DNA of 64,000 nucleotides from Cyclobacteriaceae bacterium (GTDB lineage Bacteria > Bacteroidota > Bacteroidia > Cytophagales > Cyclobacteriaceae). Numbering within the stretch: the stretch's first letter is position 1; every line of letters starts with the position of its first letter. Made by a program: the position numbers and the translations under genes. The notes beneath the pieces were generated by a model. It had not been told where the DNA came from and ran no database searches. It saw nothing but the letters and a program-made list of their open reading frames with translations. Shown here piece by piece: positions 36,001 through 44,157 of the stretch. The stretch covers positions 80,536 to 144,535 of the forward strand of contig JAPZUF010000011.1 of NCBI GenBank assembly GCA_027533395.1. Direction: 5' to 3'.

Positions 36001-39000
36001 GAATGCTTACTTCATAAAAGTTCTGGTCGAAATCGGTTCCTAAGCGAATGAAAGCTTGTAGCTCATCGTTGTTTGCGTTGCTATTGGCGTGTAAAAACAT
36101 TTTTAATCTGCCATAGCTGAAGAAATCAACTTCCAAATTTTTATAAATAGCGCGTGCATCTCCATCTTTTAATGCATCGGTACAAACTTGGATTGATTGC
36201 TCGTTTAATCTACGTTCAACCGCAGAAGTTACATCGCGATCGCGAATAACACCAGGTGGAACAACATATGGTGATTTATTGGCATCGCCTTGGGAGTTTT
36301 CTTCTACATTAACTACAGAAACAAAAAAATCTTCCAGTGCAGGCTCCGGTGTTTCGCTTAAACCAGATTCGCGCAAACTTCCTTCGTATCTGCGCCAACG
36401 GCTTCCTACCATTCTAAACTTTGCCATGCGCAGCACAACGGGTTCTTCGAAATCAGTTAAAATCAGTCGCGCATAACGAATAGATTTGAATCCATTGATT
36501 TCTCCAAATTTACTTTCAAATTGTCTAACCGGTATTCTAAATAAATACCAAGTTACTGACTCGTTGGGATCGCCAGACCCTGTTGCGCGTGTTGTAATTT
36601 TATCTACTATGTATTTTCTGCCGATATCTAATTGACCGGGGCGTAAGTCGATGCTATACTCGTAATATTCTTCATTTGAACTAATGGTATTGTCTGCATT
36701 TAAATCTTCGTTATCAGGAATATTGGTATTCGATGGAGTTACTGCATCTGCACCTGTGATGATGGGTGAATTACCATCCATGCCATTAAAATTTTTATAT
36801 CGCTCTAAAATCTTTGCATCACGGCTATCTAAATCACCTCCTAAAAAATATTTAAAGTCATCGGCCGAAGGGTCAGCTTGTGCATCGATAGGTACTGCAC
36901 CATCATACAAAGCGGCCTCTAAATCAATAGCGCGAACCCCATCTAATCCAACATCTTGGTTGGCGCGTGAGGCAGGTTCGTTATCAAATGCATTAACCAG
37001 ATATTGCTGCGTAGTTACATAACCCCAATTATTTTGAGCAGCAGTTGAAAGGTTTCCATCTGGCGGCAAACCTTGTTCGAAAGCATGACGACCATCGCGT
37101 TGCATATCTTCAGAAACACTTCCTAGATGCAACAACATTTTACCTCCTGTACGATTAGATTGGTTAAACGTTCCATCTACGATTCTTCCGTTTCCACTGG
37201 GTAAATCGAGGAAGGGATCTAACAACCAAAATTCAACATACTCAATATTGGCTTTATCAAAATCTACTTCACTTCGCACTGCAGAAGTTATACCTCCCCA
37301 ATTTTGTCGAGGGTTAAGCAAGCGACCATTTCCATCAACATTTCTTGAATAGTTATATATACCCCGTTCTGATGGATAATAAGCCAAATCAAAAATCTGC
37401 TCGAAGAATACAGCTTGTTGGGTTTGAAACCCAGGAAAAATTTCATTTGGGGCTACCGATCTTATGTAATGATTTTGTAAATCACGGTCAGTTATATTAT
37501 CTGGTTTAAAATTACCAACATCTCTGTAGAACTGGTTATCAATTTGATACCAGGCCAATTTTGCTCTTTTAAAACCTGCACGGTTATCGTCTGTCTCTCC
37601 GTTAGTCTCATCAAATTGTAAAGGAATAGAGGAATGTCTCCAGCCTAGTGGACTCATTAATGAAAAGGGGGTGGCTGAGTTTTCAAAATCATCGATATAG
37701 CTTGCTCCATCTCCATCCGTCTTATTAGAAGTGCCAGGTAAGAGTTGTGCAAATTCACCTGTAAAAGTAAAAGATGAAGGTTCTTTAGTTTGAATAATGG
37801 GTAAAGCATCTACCATTTTAGTTAGTAATCTGCTGTTTTTTCTAATGGATACATCCAAACCGTATTGAACGTTGCGGGCGGGCTCTGTCCCGATTAAATT
37901 TCTGGTAATTAATTGTCTTTCATTATAGTATAATAACGTTCCACCTATATTCACATCATCATTTAATCGATAGTCTAGCCGGGTACCTAAAAGTGTGCGG
38001 GTTTGAAAGGCAAAAGGATCACCTTGTTCATAATCCACCTTAATCGTTTTACCAGAATTTAAAATAGCTGAATTGAGTATGGTTACTTTACCGAAAGTAT
38101 AGTCGACCGTGAAATCCATACCTTCCATTAAAGCTATACCTCCTGCATATACACGTACTGAGCCTTGCGTTAAACCAAAACCCGGAATTAATATTTCTTG
38201 CGATGATCCTGCAGTGTAACGACCTACTAAAAAAAATTTATTTTTTGTTGTCACTAATTCTGCTGCTGCACGTGTATCGCGATACAAAGTGTCGAATACA
38301 TATTTTGAAATCAAACTTTGCTCGGTGGCTTCACCCTTAAAGGCATCGCGTAAGCCTGTGTTAAAAGGTTCTAGAATAGGAAAAATAATTAAACCATCTC
38401 GTGTATTCACTGTTAAGCCTTCTACAAAATCGAAATTGCCATCGCGTTGTGGATCGTTTAGTGGGTTGAGTCGATCTAATCCTAAAATTTCAATTAATTG
38501 CCTATTGCGTACTGTTACTCCATCTTGTAGCTGAGGGTTATCAATACCAGTTCTGTCATCGCGATAGATAATACGAAGTTGAAAGTTTTCTCGAGAGAGT
38601 TGAGATACATTTAATGCATAAATGTTTTTCATCATTAAATCCCAAGTCGGAATAATTCTTTTGGAACCATCGCGAATAGCAATTTTTCTAGGGCGAAGCA
38701 TTTTTAAATAAATTACCTCACTGTCTTTTAAACTAGCATAATCTTCTGACAACTCCCCAACTTTGAATGATTGTCCGTTAAACGTGTATTCGTAGGCCAC
38801 AGCCAAGGCTTCGTCATTCTGTAATTTTCTTACTAATGAAATATAACCTAGCTGAGGGTTGAAGGTAAACTCAGTTGGCGCTAGTTTTCGCGCTCCGGTA
38901 ATCACTTCAAAATCTAATCCATTTACCATTTGGTTGGCACCGTAGAGTTGATCTTCTAAGTATTGACTGATGGAATTAGGATCACGAGGCGGAGAATTGA

Positions 39001-40189
39001 GTAAGAGATTATTTAGGTTGTTGGCATTGTTAGAATTTGATGCGTTGGGAATTCGATTACCAACTGCAGCGTTGTAAACTCTTCTTCCTTCACCTAAATC
39101 CATCAAGGCAACTGCATTGCGTAAGGTTTGGGTGTCGTTATTTCTATTGATGACATATACTTCTACTCGAGTAACGTTTACACCTGAAATAACATTAGGT
39201 GGGTTGGCTAACCAACGCGCATAATTTTCGCGGAAGAAATGACCTAAAAAGAAATGTCTGTTTTCGTCATAGGCAGAACCGATCAGCTCGAATGGTCGAC
39301 CTTGCCCGCTATTGCCACCTGGTATTTCAATTGATGAAACTTTTCCTCTTTGGGTTGATGCAACAGTTGTTGCTGTTAATTTTCCGAATTGCATTTGCGC
39401 TTTGATACCAAATAAGTTTTGCGCGCCTTGAATAAGGGTGTTGTTTAATGGCAAACTGACATTACCTAGTTCTAATTTCTTTAAGATGTCTTCTTTGTAT
39501 CCGGTGTATTCTACTTTAAAATTATTTTGAAAATCGAAAGAGTTGTTGTTATCAAAGTTGGCTGTTACGGCTAATTTTTCGCCCACTTTTCCGGTAACAT
39601 TCATGCTGATTTGATTGTCGAAAATAAAACCACCATTTCGCTGCTGGCGAATAGGAATTGCCGGATTATTAATTTTCTGAAATTCTCCACCAAAGTCGAG
39701 TGTTACAAATCCACGTGGCACCAACTCAACATAGCTGCTACCAAACAAACGGTCGAGTACAGGACTTACATATAATCTTGGTGTGAAACCTTTTCCTGAC
39801 ACAGCACTTTCTCCACTTGCTGCTTTGGTTTGTGTTTTCCAATAATTTTTGAGTTGTTGTTGCTCTTGATAACGCTTGAACTCTTGAAAACTCATGGTAG
39901 AAACTGGTCGGAAATTTACTTCACCTATTTTTTCATAAATGGTGTAGTTCATACCTGTGTCGATACTTACATCTAACTTTTTTAAAGCCGGGTCTTTTAA
40001 AAATAAAGGAGATTCTAGCGGAGTAGAAGAGAAAGGATCTCCATATCGATCTGAATATCGAAATACAGGTTGTCTTCGTGCACGGGTGGTATCGGGCTTA
40101 GCGCGTTGGGCAAGAGATAATTGTGCTGCTCCCAAAAAAATTGGAAGAAAGTAAAACCAGGTTGGAATAGGATTTACAATACGCGACAA
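33029..40189 (-). CDS. sprA: SprA, outer-membrane translocon of type IX secretion / gliding motility
   Basis: This 2386-residue protein has a signal peptide (TWFYFLPIFLGAAQLSLAQ, cleavage near residue 28) and strand-rich sequence throughout. Characteristic parts are RLYVSPVLDRLFGSSYVELVPRG near residue 130, GEFAQLLPGTSNKTDGDGASYIDDFENS near residue 825, and a C-terminus FGAQLRYNLTQ ending in an outer-membrane beta signal. SprA forms the very large barrel through which T9SS cargo crosses the outer membrane; Sov is the Porphyromonas homologue. Length fits the family (about 2300-2500). The start codon is TTG: no ATG or GTG lies upstream of the signal peptide, and the next in-frame ATG would remove it. 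It begins 5 bases after the ruvA stop. Confidence 0.97.
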   Translation of the reverse strand: MSRIVNPIPTWFYFLPIFLGAAQLSLAQRAKPDTTRARRQPVFRYSDRYGDPFSSTPLESPLFLKDPALKKLDVSIDTGMNYTIYEKIGEVNFRPVSTMSFQEFKRYQEQQQLKNYWKTQTKAASGESAVSGKGFTPRLYVSPVLDRLFGSSYVELVPRGFVTLDFGGEFQKINNPAIPIRQQRNGGFIFDNQISMNVTGKVGEKLAVTANFDNNNSFDFQNNFKVEYTGYKEDILKKLELGNVSLPLNNTLIQGAQNLFGIKAQMQFGKLTATTVASTQRGKVSSIEIPGGNSGQGRPFELIGSAYDENRHFFLGHFFRENYARWLANPPNVISGVNVTRVEVYVINRNNDTQTLRNAVALMDLGEGRRVYNAAVGNRIPNASNSNNANNLNNLLLNSPPRDPNSISQYLEDQLYGANQMVNGLDFEVITGARKLAPTEFTFNPQLGYISLVRKLQNDEALAVAYEYTFNGQSFKVGELSEDYASLKDSEVIYLKMLRPRKIAIRDGSKRIIPTWDLMMKNIYALNVSQLSRENFQLRIIYRDDRTGIDNPQLQDGVTVRNRQLIEILGLDRLNPLNDPQRDGNFDFVEGLTVNTRDGLIIFPILEPFNTGLRDAFKGEATEQSLISKYVFDTLYRDTRAAAELVTTKNKFFLVGRYTAGSSQEILIPGFGLTQGSVRVYAGGIALMEGMDFTVDYTFGKVTILNSAILNSGKTIKVDYEQGDPFAFQTRTLLGTRLDYRLNDDVNIGGTLLYYNERQLITRNLIGTEPARNVQYGLDVSIRKNSRLLTKMVDALPIIQTKEPSSFTFTGEFAQLLPGTSNKTDGDGASYIDDFENSATPFSLMSPLGWRHSSIPLQFDETNGETDDNRAGFKRAKLAWYQIDNQFYRDVGNFKPDNITDRDLQNHYIRSVAPNEIFPGFQTQQAVFFEQIFDLAYYPSERGIYNYSRNVDGNGRLLNPRQNWGGITSAVRSEVDFDKANIEYVEFWLLDPFLDLPSGNGRIVDGTFNQSNRTGGKMLLHLGSVSEDMQRDGRHAFEQGLPPDGNLSTAAQNNWGYVTTQQYLVNAFDNEPASRANQDVGLDGVRAIDLEAALYDGAVPIDAQADPSADDFKYFLGGDLDSRDAKILERYKNFNGMDGNSPIITGADAVTPSNTNIPDNEDLNADNTISSNEEYYEYSIDLRPGQLDIGRKYIVDKITTRATGSGDPNESVTWYLFRIPVRQFESKFGEINGFKSIRYARLILTDFEEPVVLRMAKFRMVGSRWRRYEGSLRESGLSETPEPALEDFFVSVVNVEENSQGDANKSPYVVPPGVIRDRDVTSAVERRLNEQSIQVCTDALKDGDARAIYKNLEVDFFSYGRLKMFLHANSNANNDELQAFIRLGTDFDQNFYEVSIPLKITNPTDTDVRAIWPEENEIDISLNDLFDLKIDRDREGFSLNQPYPQIGPRQIGKHLIRVVGRPDLTEVRTIMIGIRNPKSNDQRPYQICLWANELRLTDFDRTAGYAFNTTLTAKLADFATVNGAMSYNSFGFGSINSKINERARESRMFYDISANINADKLIPGNHGIKVPMLISYQTTTIRPQYDPFNPDVRLEASLEARPENEREAYLNLIQDREVKRGINFTNVRKTKVKKDAQSRIYDIENFSFTYAYSDARRTSFTIKESEQRLFKTGVAYTFQPKGTGIEPFKNAKGLKSPYTKFIKDFNLSLLPSNISVRGDLDRSFSKIIYRNDGFESAPNYLKFFTFNRSYNVRWNLTKSLTLEYTARANAVIDEPDSDPEGGYSNVLGRTITASEYRDSVNRNLRNFGRMKNYDQSVTVNYTLPFDKFPATNWVGADYRFTANYGWKAGPVNIPDSKVRPGQTDIADSLDFRNTIMNSRERSITGKVDLVKLYNKVSFLKKINTPPPPKPKNAPKGKPDPADTLPKPSKLLVNLAKILMSVRSANGTLTINDGTILPGFTETPYLFGNSKRTAAPGWGFIFGDQDANIRKRAAENGWLTKSEYLTIPFSQTQTISLTARANVEPNPDIKIQLDIRRESQASYEEIYRYDDALQGYQSLNPSRRGNYRISTVMINTAFNGSNSSVRSEVFEEFERNLVVMRRRFATITNSEYDTTSQDVVIPAFIAAYTGRSAESVSLSPFPRTPLPNWRIDYTGLNKLKGFKDLFQSFTISHGYQATYSVLGYSNSLQYTDAGTVGLQVPIGDYNRRIFSSIVNDRGEIVPIYVISQVTMSEQFSPLIGVNFRTRSKISTRIEYKTKRDLALNVSNAQITEASSKDVTVELGYTKSNMRLPFRSQGRLVVLKNDVTFRMNVTVSDTRTIQRKVEELNVVTNGNINFQLRPNISYEVNKKLLIQMYFERIVNDPQVSLGFRRATSRFGAQLRYNLTQ

Positions 40190-40194
40190 AGCTG

Positions 40195-40785
40195 TTAAGC
40201 GTTTTTCAATGCTTGTTTTACCAAATCTTCTAAAGTAAGGTTATTTCCTGATTTTTTCAGGATGGCATCTACACTTTTCTCTGCCGAGGGTTTGGGTATG
40301 CCAAGGGTAACCAAGGCAGATAACGCCTGTTGCTTAATGCTATTGTGTATGCCCGAAGAAGAAAGAATATTTTCTTCCGGAACTTCTTTTTTCAGTTTGT
40401 CTTTTAACTCTACAATTAATCGTTGGGCCGTTTTGCCACCAATGCCTTTTACTTTTTGGAGTGTGGCGATTTCTTCACGAACGATGGCTGCTTTCAATTC
40501 TTCTACATCCATGTAAGAAAGCATTACAATAGCAGTACTGGGACCAACACCATTTACCGAAATCAAATTCAGGAACATTCGCTTTTCGGCTTCTGTGCTA
40601 AAGCCAAACAAAACATGGGCATCTTCGCGAATGGCTAAGTGTGTATATAAAAATATACTCTCTTGATTTTTAATGGCTCCGAATGTTTGAAGCGAAATGT
40701 TAACAGCGTAACCCACCCCATTAACATCAATGATAACTTGCGATGGTTCTTGGTGGGCCAGTTTTCCTTTGAGAAATGAAATCAT
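40195..40785 (-). CDS. ruvA: Holliday junction DNA helicase subunit RuvA
   Basis: This 196-residue protein binds Holliday junctions as a tetramer and loads the RuvB motor. Domain I (about 1-63) is an OB fold (MISFLKGKLAHQEPSQVIIDVNGVGYAV). Domain II has two helix-hairpin-helix motifs: LISVNGVGPSTAIVML (about 73-88) and LQKVKGIGGKTAQRLIVELKDKL (about 108-130). Domain III (about 150-195, ALSALVTLGIPKPSAEKSVDAIL) contacts RuvB. It is full length. sprA follows after 5 bases, a gene order common in Bacteroidota. Confidence 0.98.
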   Translation of the reverse strand: MISFLKGKLAHQEPSQVIIDVNGVGYAVNISLQTFGAIKNQESIFLYTHLAIREDAHVLFGFSTEAEKRMFLNLISVNGVGPSTAIVMLSYMDVEELKAAIVREEIATLQKVKGIGGKTAQRLIVELKDKLKKEVPEENILSSSGIHNSIKQQALSALVTLGIPKPSAEKSVDAILKKSGNNLTLEDLVKQALKNA

Positions 40786-40823
40786 AATAAACCGTAAAGA
40801 TGCCTAATTCGCAGTAAAAAGAA

Positions 40824-40845
40824 AAGGTCTGCCGAAGCAGACCTT
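40824..40845 (-). terminator. Intrinsic terminator after the small basic protein gene
   Basis: A perfect 9-bp stem (aaggtctgc / gcagacctt) with a GNRA-like loop (read on the minus strand as TTCG, a stable tetraloop) is followed on the minus strand by TTCTTTTTAC. It lies 24 bases past the stop of the 35-residue protein gene and separates it from ruvA. Confidence 0.85.
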
Positions 40846-40869
40846 ACCCATTGAAAGCAGATGAGCAAA

Positions 40870-40977
40870 TTAATCTCTGCTATTAGCTTTCTTTGCTTTT
40901 TTCTCAGCACGCTTTTCCTTTAATGTTTTTGCAGCGGGCTTTTTGTCTTCTTTACGTTTATCTTGTCCTTTTGCCAT
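40870..40977 (-). CDS. Small lysine-rich basic protein (35 residues)
   Basis: An ATG at 40975-40977 opens a 35-residue frame ending TAA at 40870-40872. It starts MAKGQDKRKEDKKPAAK and ends KAKKANSRD, with about half of its residues Lys/Arg. Its coding status is supported by its position exactly between the SOD gene and a terminator, the strongly non-random Lys/Ala/Glu content and the absence of any overlapping gene. I recall similar 'MAKGQ(D/E)K' short basic proteins in other Bacteroidota, but could not check. It may bind nucleic acid or ribosomes; this is inference. Confidence 0.65.
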   Translation of the reverse strand: MAKGQDKRKEDKKPAAKTLKEKRAEKKAKKANSRD

Positions 40978-41005
40978 AAGATGTGATTTTAATATTCTAA
41001 AATTA

Positions 41006-41737
41006 TTAAACTAATTGCTTACTAACAAAATCCCAGTTTACCACACTCCACCAGTTGGCCACATACTCTGCTCTTTTGTTTTGGTATTTCAAGTAATAGG
41101 CGTGTTCCCAAACATCCAATGCCAAAAGAGGCGTTCCTTTAAAATCGCTAACGCTCATCAAAGGGTTGTCCTGATTGGGGGTTGAACCTATAAGCAAAGC
41201 GTTATTTCCTTTTACCAGCCAAGCCCAACCTGACCCGAAGCGACTTATAGCTGCAGTTGAGAATTGGTCTTTGAAATTCTGAAACGAACCAAAAGCCTGA
41301 TTAATGGCTTCCGCTAATTTTCCGTCAGGTAGGTTGTTTTCTTTTGGTTCGCGCATACATTGCCAAAAGAAATTATGGTTGTAAACACCTCCACCGTTAT
41401 TTCTTGCTTTAACAGAATAGCTGGCAATGTTTTTAAAAAAACTAAGTTCTGATACTTCGTTTATTTTTTCGGCAACAATGGCCTCATTCACATTTTTTAG
41501 ATAGGCTGCGTGGTGTTTGCTGTAATGAATTTCCATAGTAGCCACATCTATAATAGGCTCTAAGGAATTGTATTCATAGGGTAACGGAATTTGCCTAAAC
41601 TGAAAAGGTGTATTTTGTTGAGCAACTAAAGGCTGAGCACAAGATAATGCAGAGTTAGCTAATACAGGCACGCCAACTAAAGTAAGTGCAGTTGCTGCAG
41701 CTCCTTTTTTTATAAATTCTCTTCTGGTGGTTTTCAT
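41006..41737 (-). CDS. Tat-exported superoxide dismutase (Fe/Mn family)
   Basis: This 243-residue protein has a twin-arginine signal (KTTRREFIKKGAAATALTLVGVPVLANS) and then a full Fe/Mn SOD domain (about 45-243). Metal ligands: His in TMEIHYSKHH (about 71), His in YNHNFFWQCM (about 121), and Asp and His in LDVWEHAYYLKYQNKR (about 207 and 211). It converts superoxide to hydrogen peroxide and oxygen, here outside the cytoplasm. Tat export fits a protein that folds with its metal before transport. Fe versus Mn cannot be decided by eye. It lies divergent from the 2-oxoglutarate oxygenase gene. Confidence 0.95.
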   Translation of the reverse strand: MKTTRREFIKKGAAATALTLVGVPVLANSALSCAQPLVAQQNTPFQFRQIPLPYEYNSLEPIIDVATMEIHYSKHHAAYLKNVNEAIVAEKINEVSELSFFKNIASYSVKARNNGGGVYNHNFFWQCMREPKENNLPDGKLAEAINQAFGSFQNFKDQFSTAAISRFGSGWAWLVKGNNALLIGSTPNQDNPLMSVSDFKGTPLLALDVWEHAYYLKYQNKRAEYVANWWSVVNWDFVSKQLV

Positions 41738-41810
41738 ATAAATGGCTATCTATCACACAAAGTAAATGTAACAAAAATTAGGTAGCTTGCACTTGGTAAA
41801 AATGTTATTT

Positions 41811-42785
41811 ATGGAACCTAAACTTTATGATGAAATCCCATCTCTTGATTTAGCAGATTTTATAAGCGGAGATGAAAATAAAAAACAAAAATTTGTTGCC
41901 GAACTTGGCGCAGCTTACAATAACATAGGCTTTGTTGCGATAAAAAATCATTTTTTAACAGATGATTTATCAACTCAATTATATGATCAAATCAAAAAGT
42001 TTTTTGCTTTACCCGATGCTACCAAACAGCAATATGAAATACCAGGCTTGGCCGGACAACGTGGCTACATAGGAAAGGGAAAAGAACATGCTAAAGGAAG
42101 AAACACAGGCGACTTAAAAGAATTTTATCACATAGGGCAATTAGTAGAAGATGATGATCCCATTAAAAAAGAGTATCCTGATAATGTTTGGCCAGCAGAA
42201 CTTCCGGCTTTTAAAGAAGTAGGTTTAGAAGTTTACAAAAGGCTAGAAAAAACAGGTGTGTACATGCTACGCGCCATTGCTTTATACCTTGGCTTGCCCG
42301 AAAATTATTTCGATGCGAAAGTAAAGCATGGTAATTCTATTTTGCGCCCCATTCATTATTACCCAATAGAAAATCCGGATGCTGTGCCTGCTGATGCTGT
42401 TCGTGCAGCCGAACATGGCGACATCAATTTGATTACATTATTAATGGGTGCAAGTGCAGATGGTTTACAAGTATTGAGGCGCGATGGCAAATGGATTCCT
42501 ATCACGGCCTTGCCAGAACAATTAGTAGTGAACGTTGGCGATATGTTAGAACGATTGACCAACAGAAAATTAAAATCAACCATCCATCGTGTGGTTAATC
42601 CGCCACGCGCAGAAATGAATAAGCCACGTTATTCCATCCCATTCTTTATGCATCCGCGAAGCGAAATGAGTTTAGCTGCTTTACCATCTTGTGTAGATGC
42701 TGAAAATCCGAAACTGTGGGACGACATAACAGCCGGGGCTTTTCTGGATCAGCGTTTGACAGAAATTGGCTTAAAGAAAAAGTAA
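41811..42785 (+). CDS. 2-oxoglutarate/Fe(II)-dependent oxygenase, isopenicillin N synthase family
   Basis: From the ATG at 41811 the protein has 324 residues. An N-terminal DIOX_N region (IPSLDLADFISG, AAYNNIGFVAIKNH, FFALPDATKQQY) precedes the double-stranded beta helix. Iron ligands are His202 and Asp204 (AEHGDINLITLL) and His259 (KSTIHRVVNPP). Arg273 and Ser275 in KPRYSIPFF bind the 2-oxoglutarate carboxylate. This is the plant-like/IPNS superfamily; the substrate cannot be told and no antibiotic genes are near. ATG 41802 is a possible alternative start. The chromate-type transporter gene begins 3 bases after the stop, suggesting one transcript. Confidence 0.9.
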   Translation: MEPKLYDEIPSLDLADFISGDENKKQKFVAELGAAYNNIGFVAIKNHFLTDDLSTQLYDQIKKFFALPDATKQQYEIPGLAGQRGYIGKGKEHAKGRNTGDLKEFYHIGQLVEDDDPIKKEYPDNVWPAELPAFKEVGLEVYKRLEKTGVYMLRAIALYLGLPENYFDAKVKHGNSILRPIHYYPIENPDAVPADAVRAAEHGDINLITLLMGASADGLQVLRRDGKWIPITALPEQLVVNVGDMLERLTNRKLKSTIHRVVNPPRAEMNKPRYSIPFFMHPRSEMSLAALPSCVDAENPKLWDDITAGAFLDQRLTEIGLKKK

Positions 42786-42788
42786 GCA

Positions 42789-43970
42789 GTGGTTAAGCAA
42801 GTACGGTATTTCATTTTTCTGAAAGACGTATTGATGCTTTCATTAACCACCTTTGGTGGACCGCAAGCGCATTTGGGTTATTTCCATAAAACGTTAGTTG
42901 ATAAAAGAAAATACCTGACAGATGCTGAGTTAATGGAACTTAATTCACTTTGTCAGATTTTACCCGGTCCTAGCTCTACACAAACATTAACTGCCGTTGG
43001 CTTTAAAGTTGGCGGGCCAAACCTGGCGTATCTTACTTTGTTAGTTTGGATTTTGCCTTCGGTTTTGTTTATGACTGCACTTGCTGTTCTTTTAAATTTT
43101 TACCAAGACAAACATTTCACCTTAAACTTTACGCGCTTTATTCAACCTATGGCAGTAGGGTTTGTGAGTTATGCAGCCTATACCATAACGTTAAAAACAG
43201 TTTATACTAAAAGCGGAGTTGCGCTTATGCTCAGTGCTGCTTTAGCTTCCTACTATTTTCAAACTCCATTTGTTTTCCCAATTGTATTGATTATTGCCGG
43301 AGCGCTAACTGCATTGAAATACCGCAAACAACCCAAGATTGAAAAAGAACCTATCCGAATAAATTGGTCTAACTTTTTTTTATGGGCTGGTGTGCTCATT
43401 ATAGCAGCTATTGTGGGTAAAATTACAGGTTGGTTGCCAGTGCGTTTGTTCGAAAATTTTTATCGAAACGGAAGCTTGATTTTTGGAGGTGGACAAGTAC
43501 TAATTCCTTATTTACATACAGAGTTTGTGCAGTATGCGCCTAAACAATATTTAACAACAGAAGAATTTCTTTCAGGCTATGCAATTGCACAATCTATTCC
43601 CGGGCCGGTGTTTGCGTTTGCTTCTTATGTGGGTGGCCTGGCTATGCGTGAGTATGGATTGGGCGGACAAATTATTGGTGGATTGATGTCGTCTTTTGGA
43701 ATTTTTCTTCCCGGTACCTTTCTGATATTTTTTGTAATTCGTTTTTGGGATGCGATGAAACGCTATCGCGGTATTCGTGCTTCGTTAGAGGGTATTACAG
43801 CAGCGAGTGCGGGATTAGTTGCAGCCGCTGCAGTACTTTTATTTCAACCTTTGGATAATACTTTTTTAAATTTCGGATTAACTATAGGCACTTTTTGTTT
43901 GCTTGCCTTCACTAAAATTCCTCCTCCTCTTATAATCGTTTTGGGGTTGATACTTGGATTTATATTCTAA
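42789..43970 (+). CDS. Chromate transporter (CHR) family protein, two-domain form
   Basis: This 393-residue inner-membrane protein contains two homologous CHR halves. The first begins FLKDVLMLSLTTFGGPQAHLGYFHKTLVDKRKYL with LCQILPGPSSTQ; the second begins FYRNGSLIFGGGQVLIPYLHTEFV with GYAIAQSIPGPVFAFASYVGG. The paired (F)GGxQ and PGP motifs are diagnostic. ChrA proteins export chromate with sulfate or proton exchange, but many family members have other or unknown anions. The start codon is GTG; the next ATG (DVLMLS) would cut into the first motif helix. It follows the oxygenase gene by 3 bases. Confidence 0.93.
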   Translation: MVKQVRYFIFLKDVLMLSLTTFGGPQAHLGYFHKTLVDKRKYLTDAELMELNSLCQILPGPSSTQTLTAVGFKVGGPNLAYLTLLVWILPSVLFMTALAVLLNFYQDKHFTLNFTRFIQPMAVGFVSYAAYTITLKTVYTKSGVALMLSAALASYYFQTPFVFPIVLIIAGALTALKYRKQPKIEKEPIRINWSNFFLWAGVLIIAAIVGKITGWLPVRLFENFYRNGSLIFGGGQVLIPYLHTEFVQYAPKQYLTTEEFLSGYAIAQSIPGPVFAFASYVGGLAMREYGLGGQIIGGLMSSFGIFLPGTFLIFFVIRFWDAMKRYRGIRASLEGITAASAGLVAAAAVLLFQPLDNTFLNFGLTIGTFCLLAFTKIPPPLIIVLGLILGFIF

Positions 43971-44124
43971 TTCGTTTTTTCGTTGTTAGTTGATAGTTGT
44001 TCGAAAAAAAGTTTTTCCTTAAACATTAGATTTTTCGTTTTTTATATGGTTGTTGGAATTAAGTTTTTTTAAGAATGTTTACAGCTGGTAACGAATAACT
44101 AACAACGAAATCCGAAAAACGATT
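43971..44124. repeat. Long imperfect inverted repeat between converging genes
   Basis: An exact 11-bp inverted repeat (cgttgttagtt at 43981-43991, aactaacaacg at 44097-44107) is extended outward by matching tcgtttttt-like / gaaaaacga segments (43972-43980 and 44113-44122). An inner pair, cgaaaaa/tttttcg, lies at 44002-44008 and 44031-44037. The whole 150-base stretch is very AT-rich and non-coding. It may act as a bidirectional terminator for the ChrA (plus) and GAF/PAS (minus) genes or be a small MITE-like element. Confidence 0.5.
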
Positions 44125-44157
44125 AACTATTTTAATTTAATATCTATCTCCAAGAAG

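Noticed and set aside
33029..40189. Several plus-strand frames of 60-112 codons inside the sprA region
   Set aside because: They are antisense shadows of a well-conserved long gene and have no signal peptide, motif or start context of their own.
41787..41810. TTG start for the 2-oxoglutarate oxygenase
   Set aside because: The leading residues MHLVKMLF resemble no family N-terminus; ATG 41811 (or 41802) is preferred.
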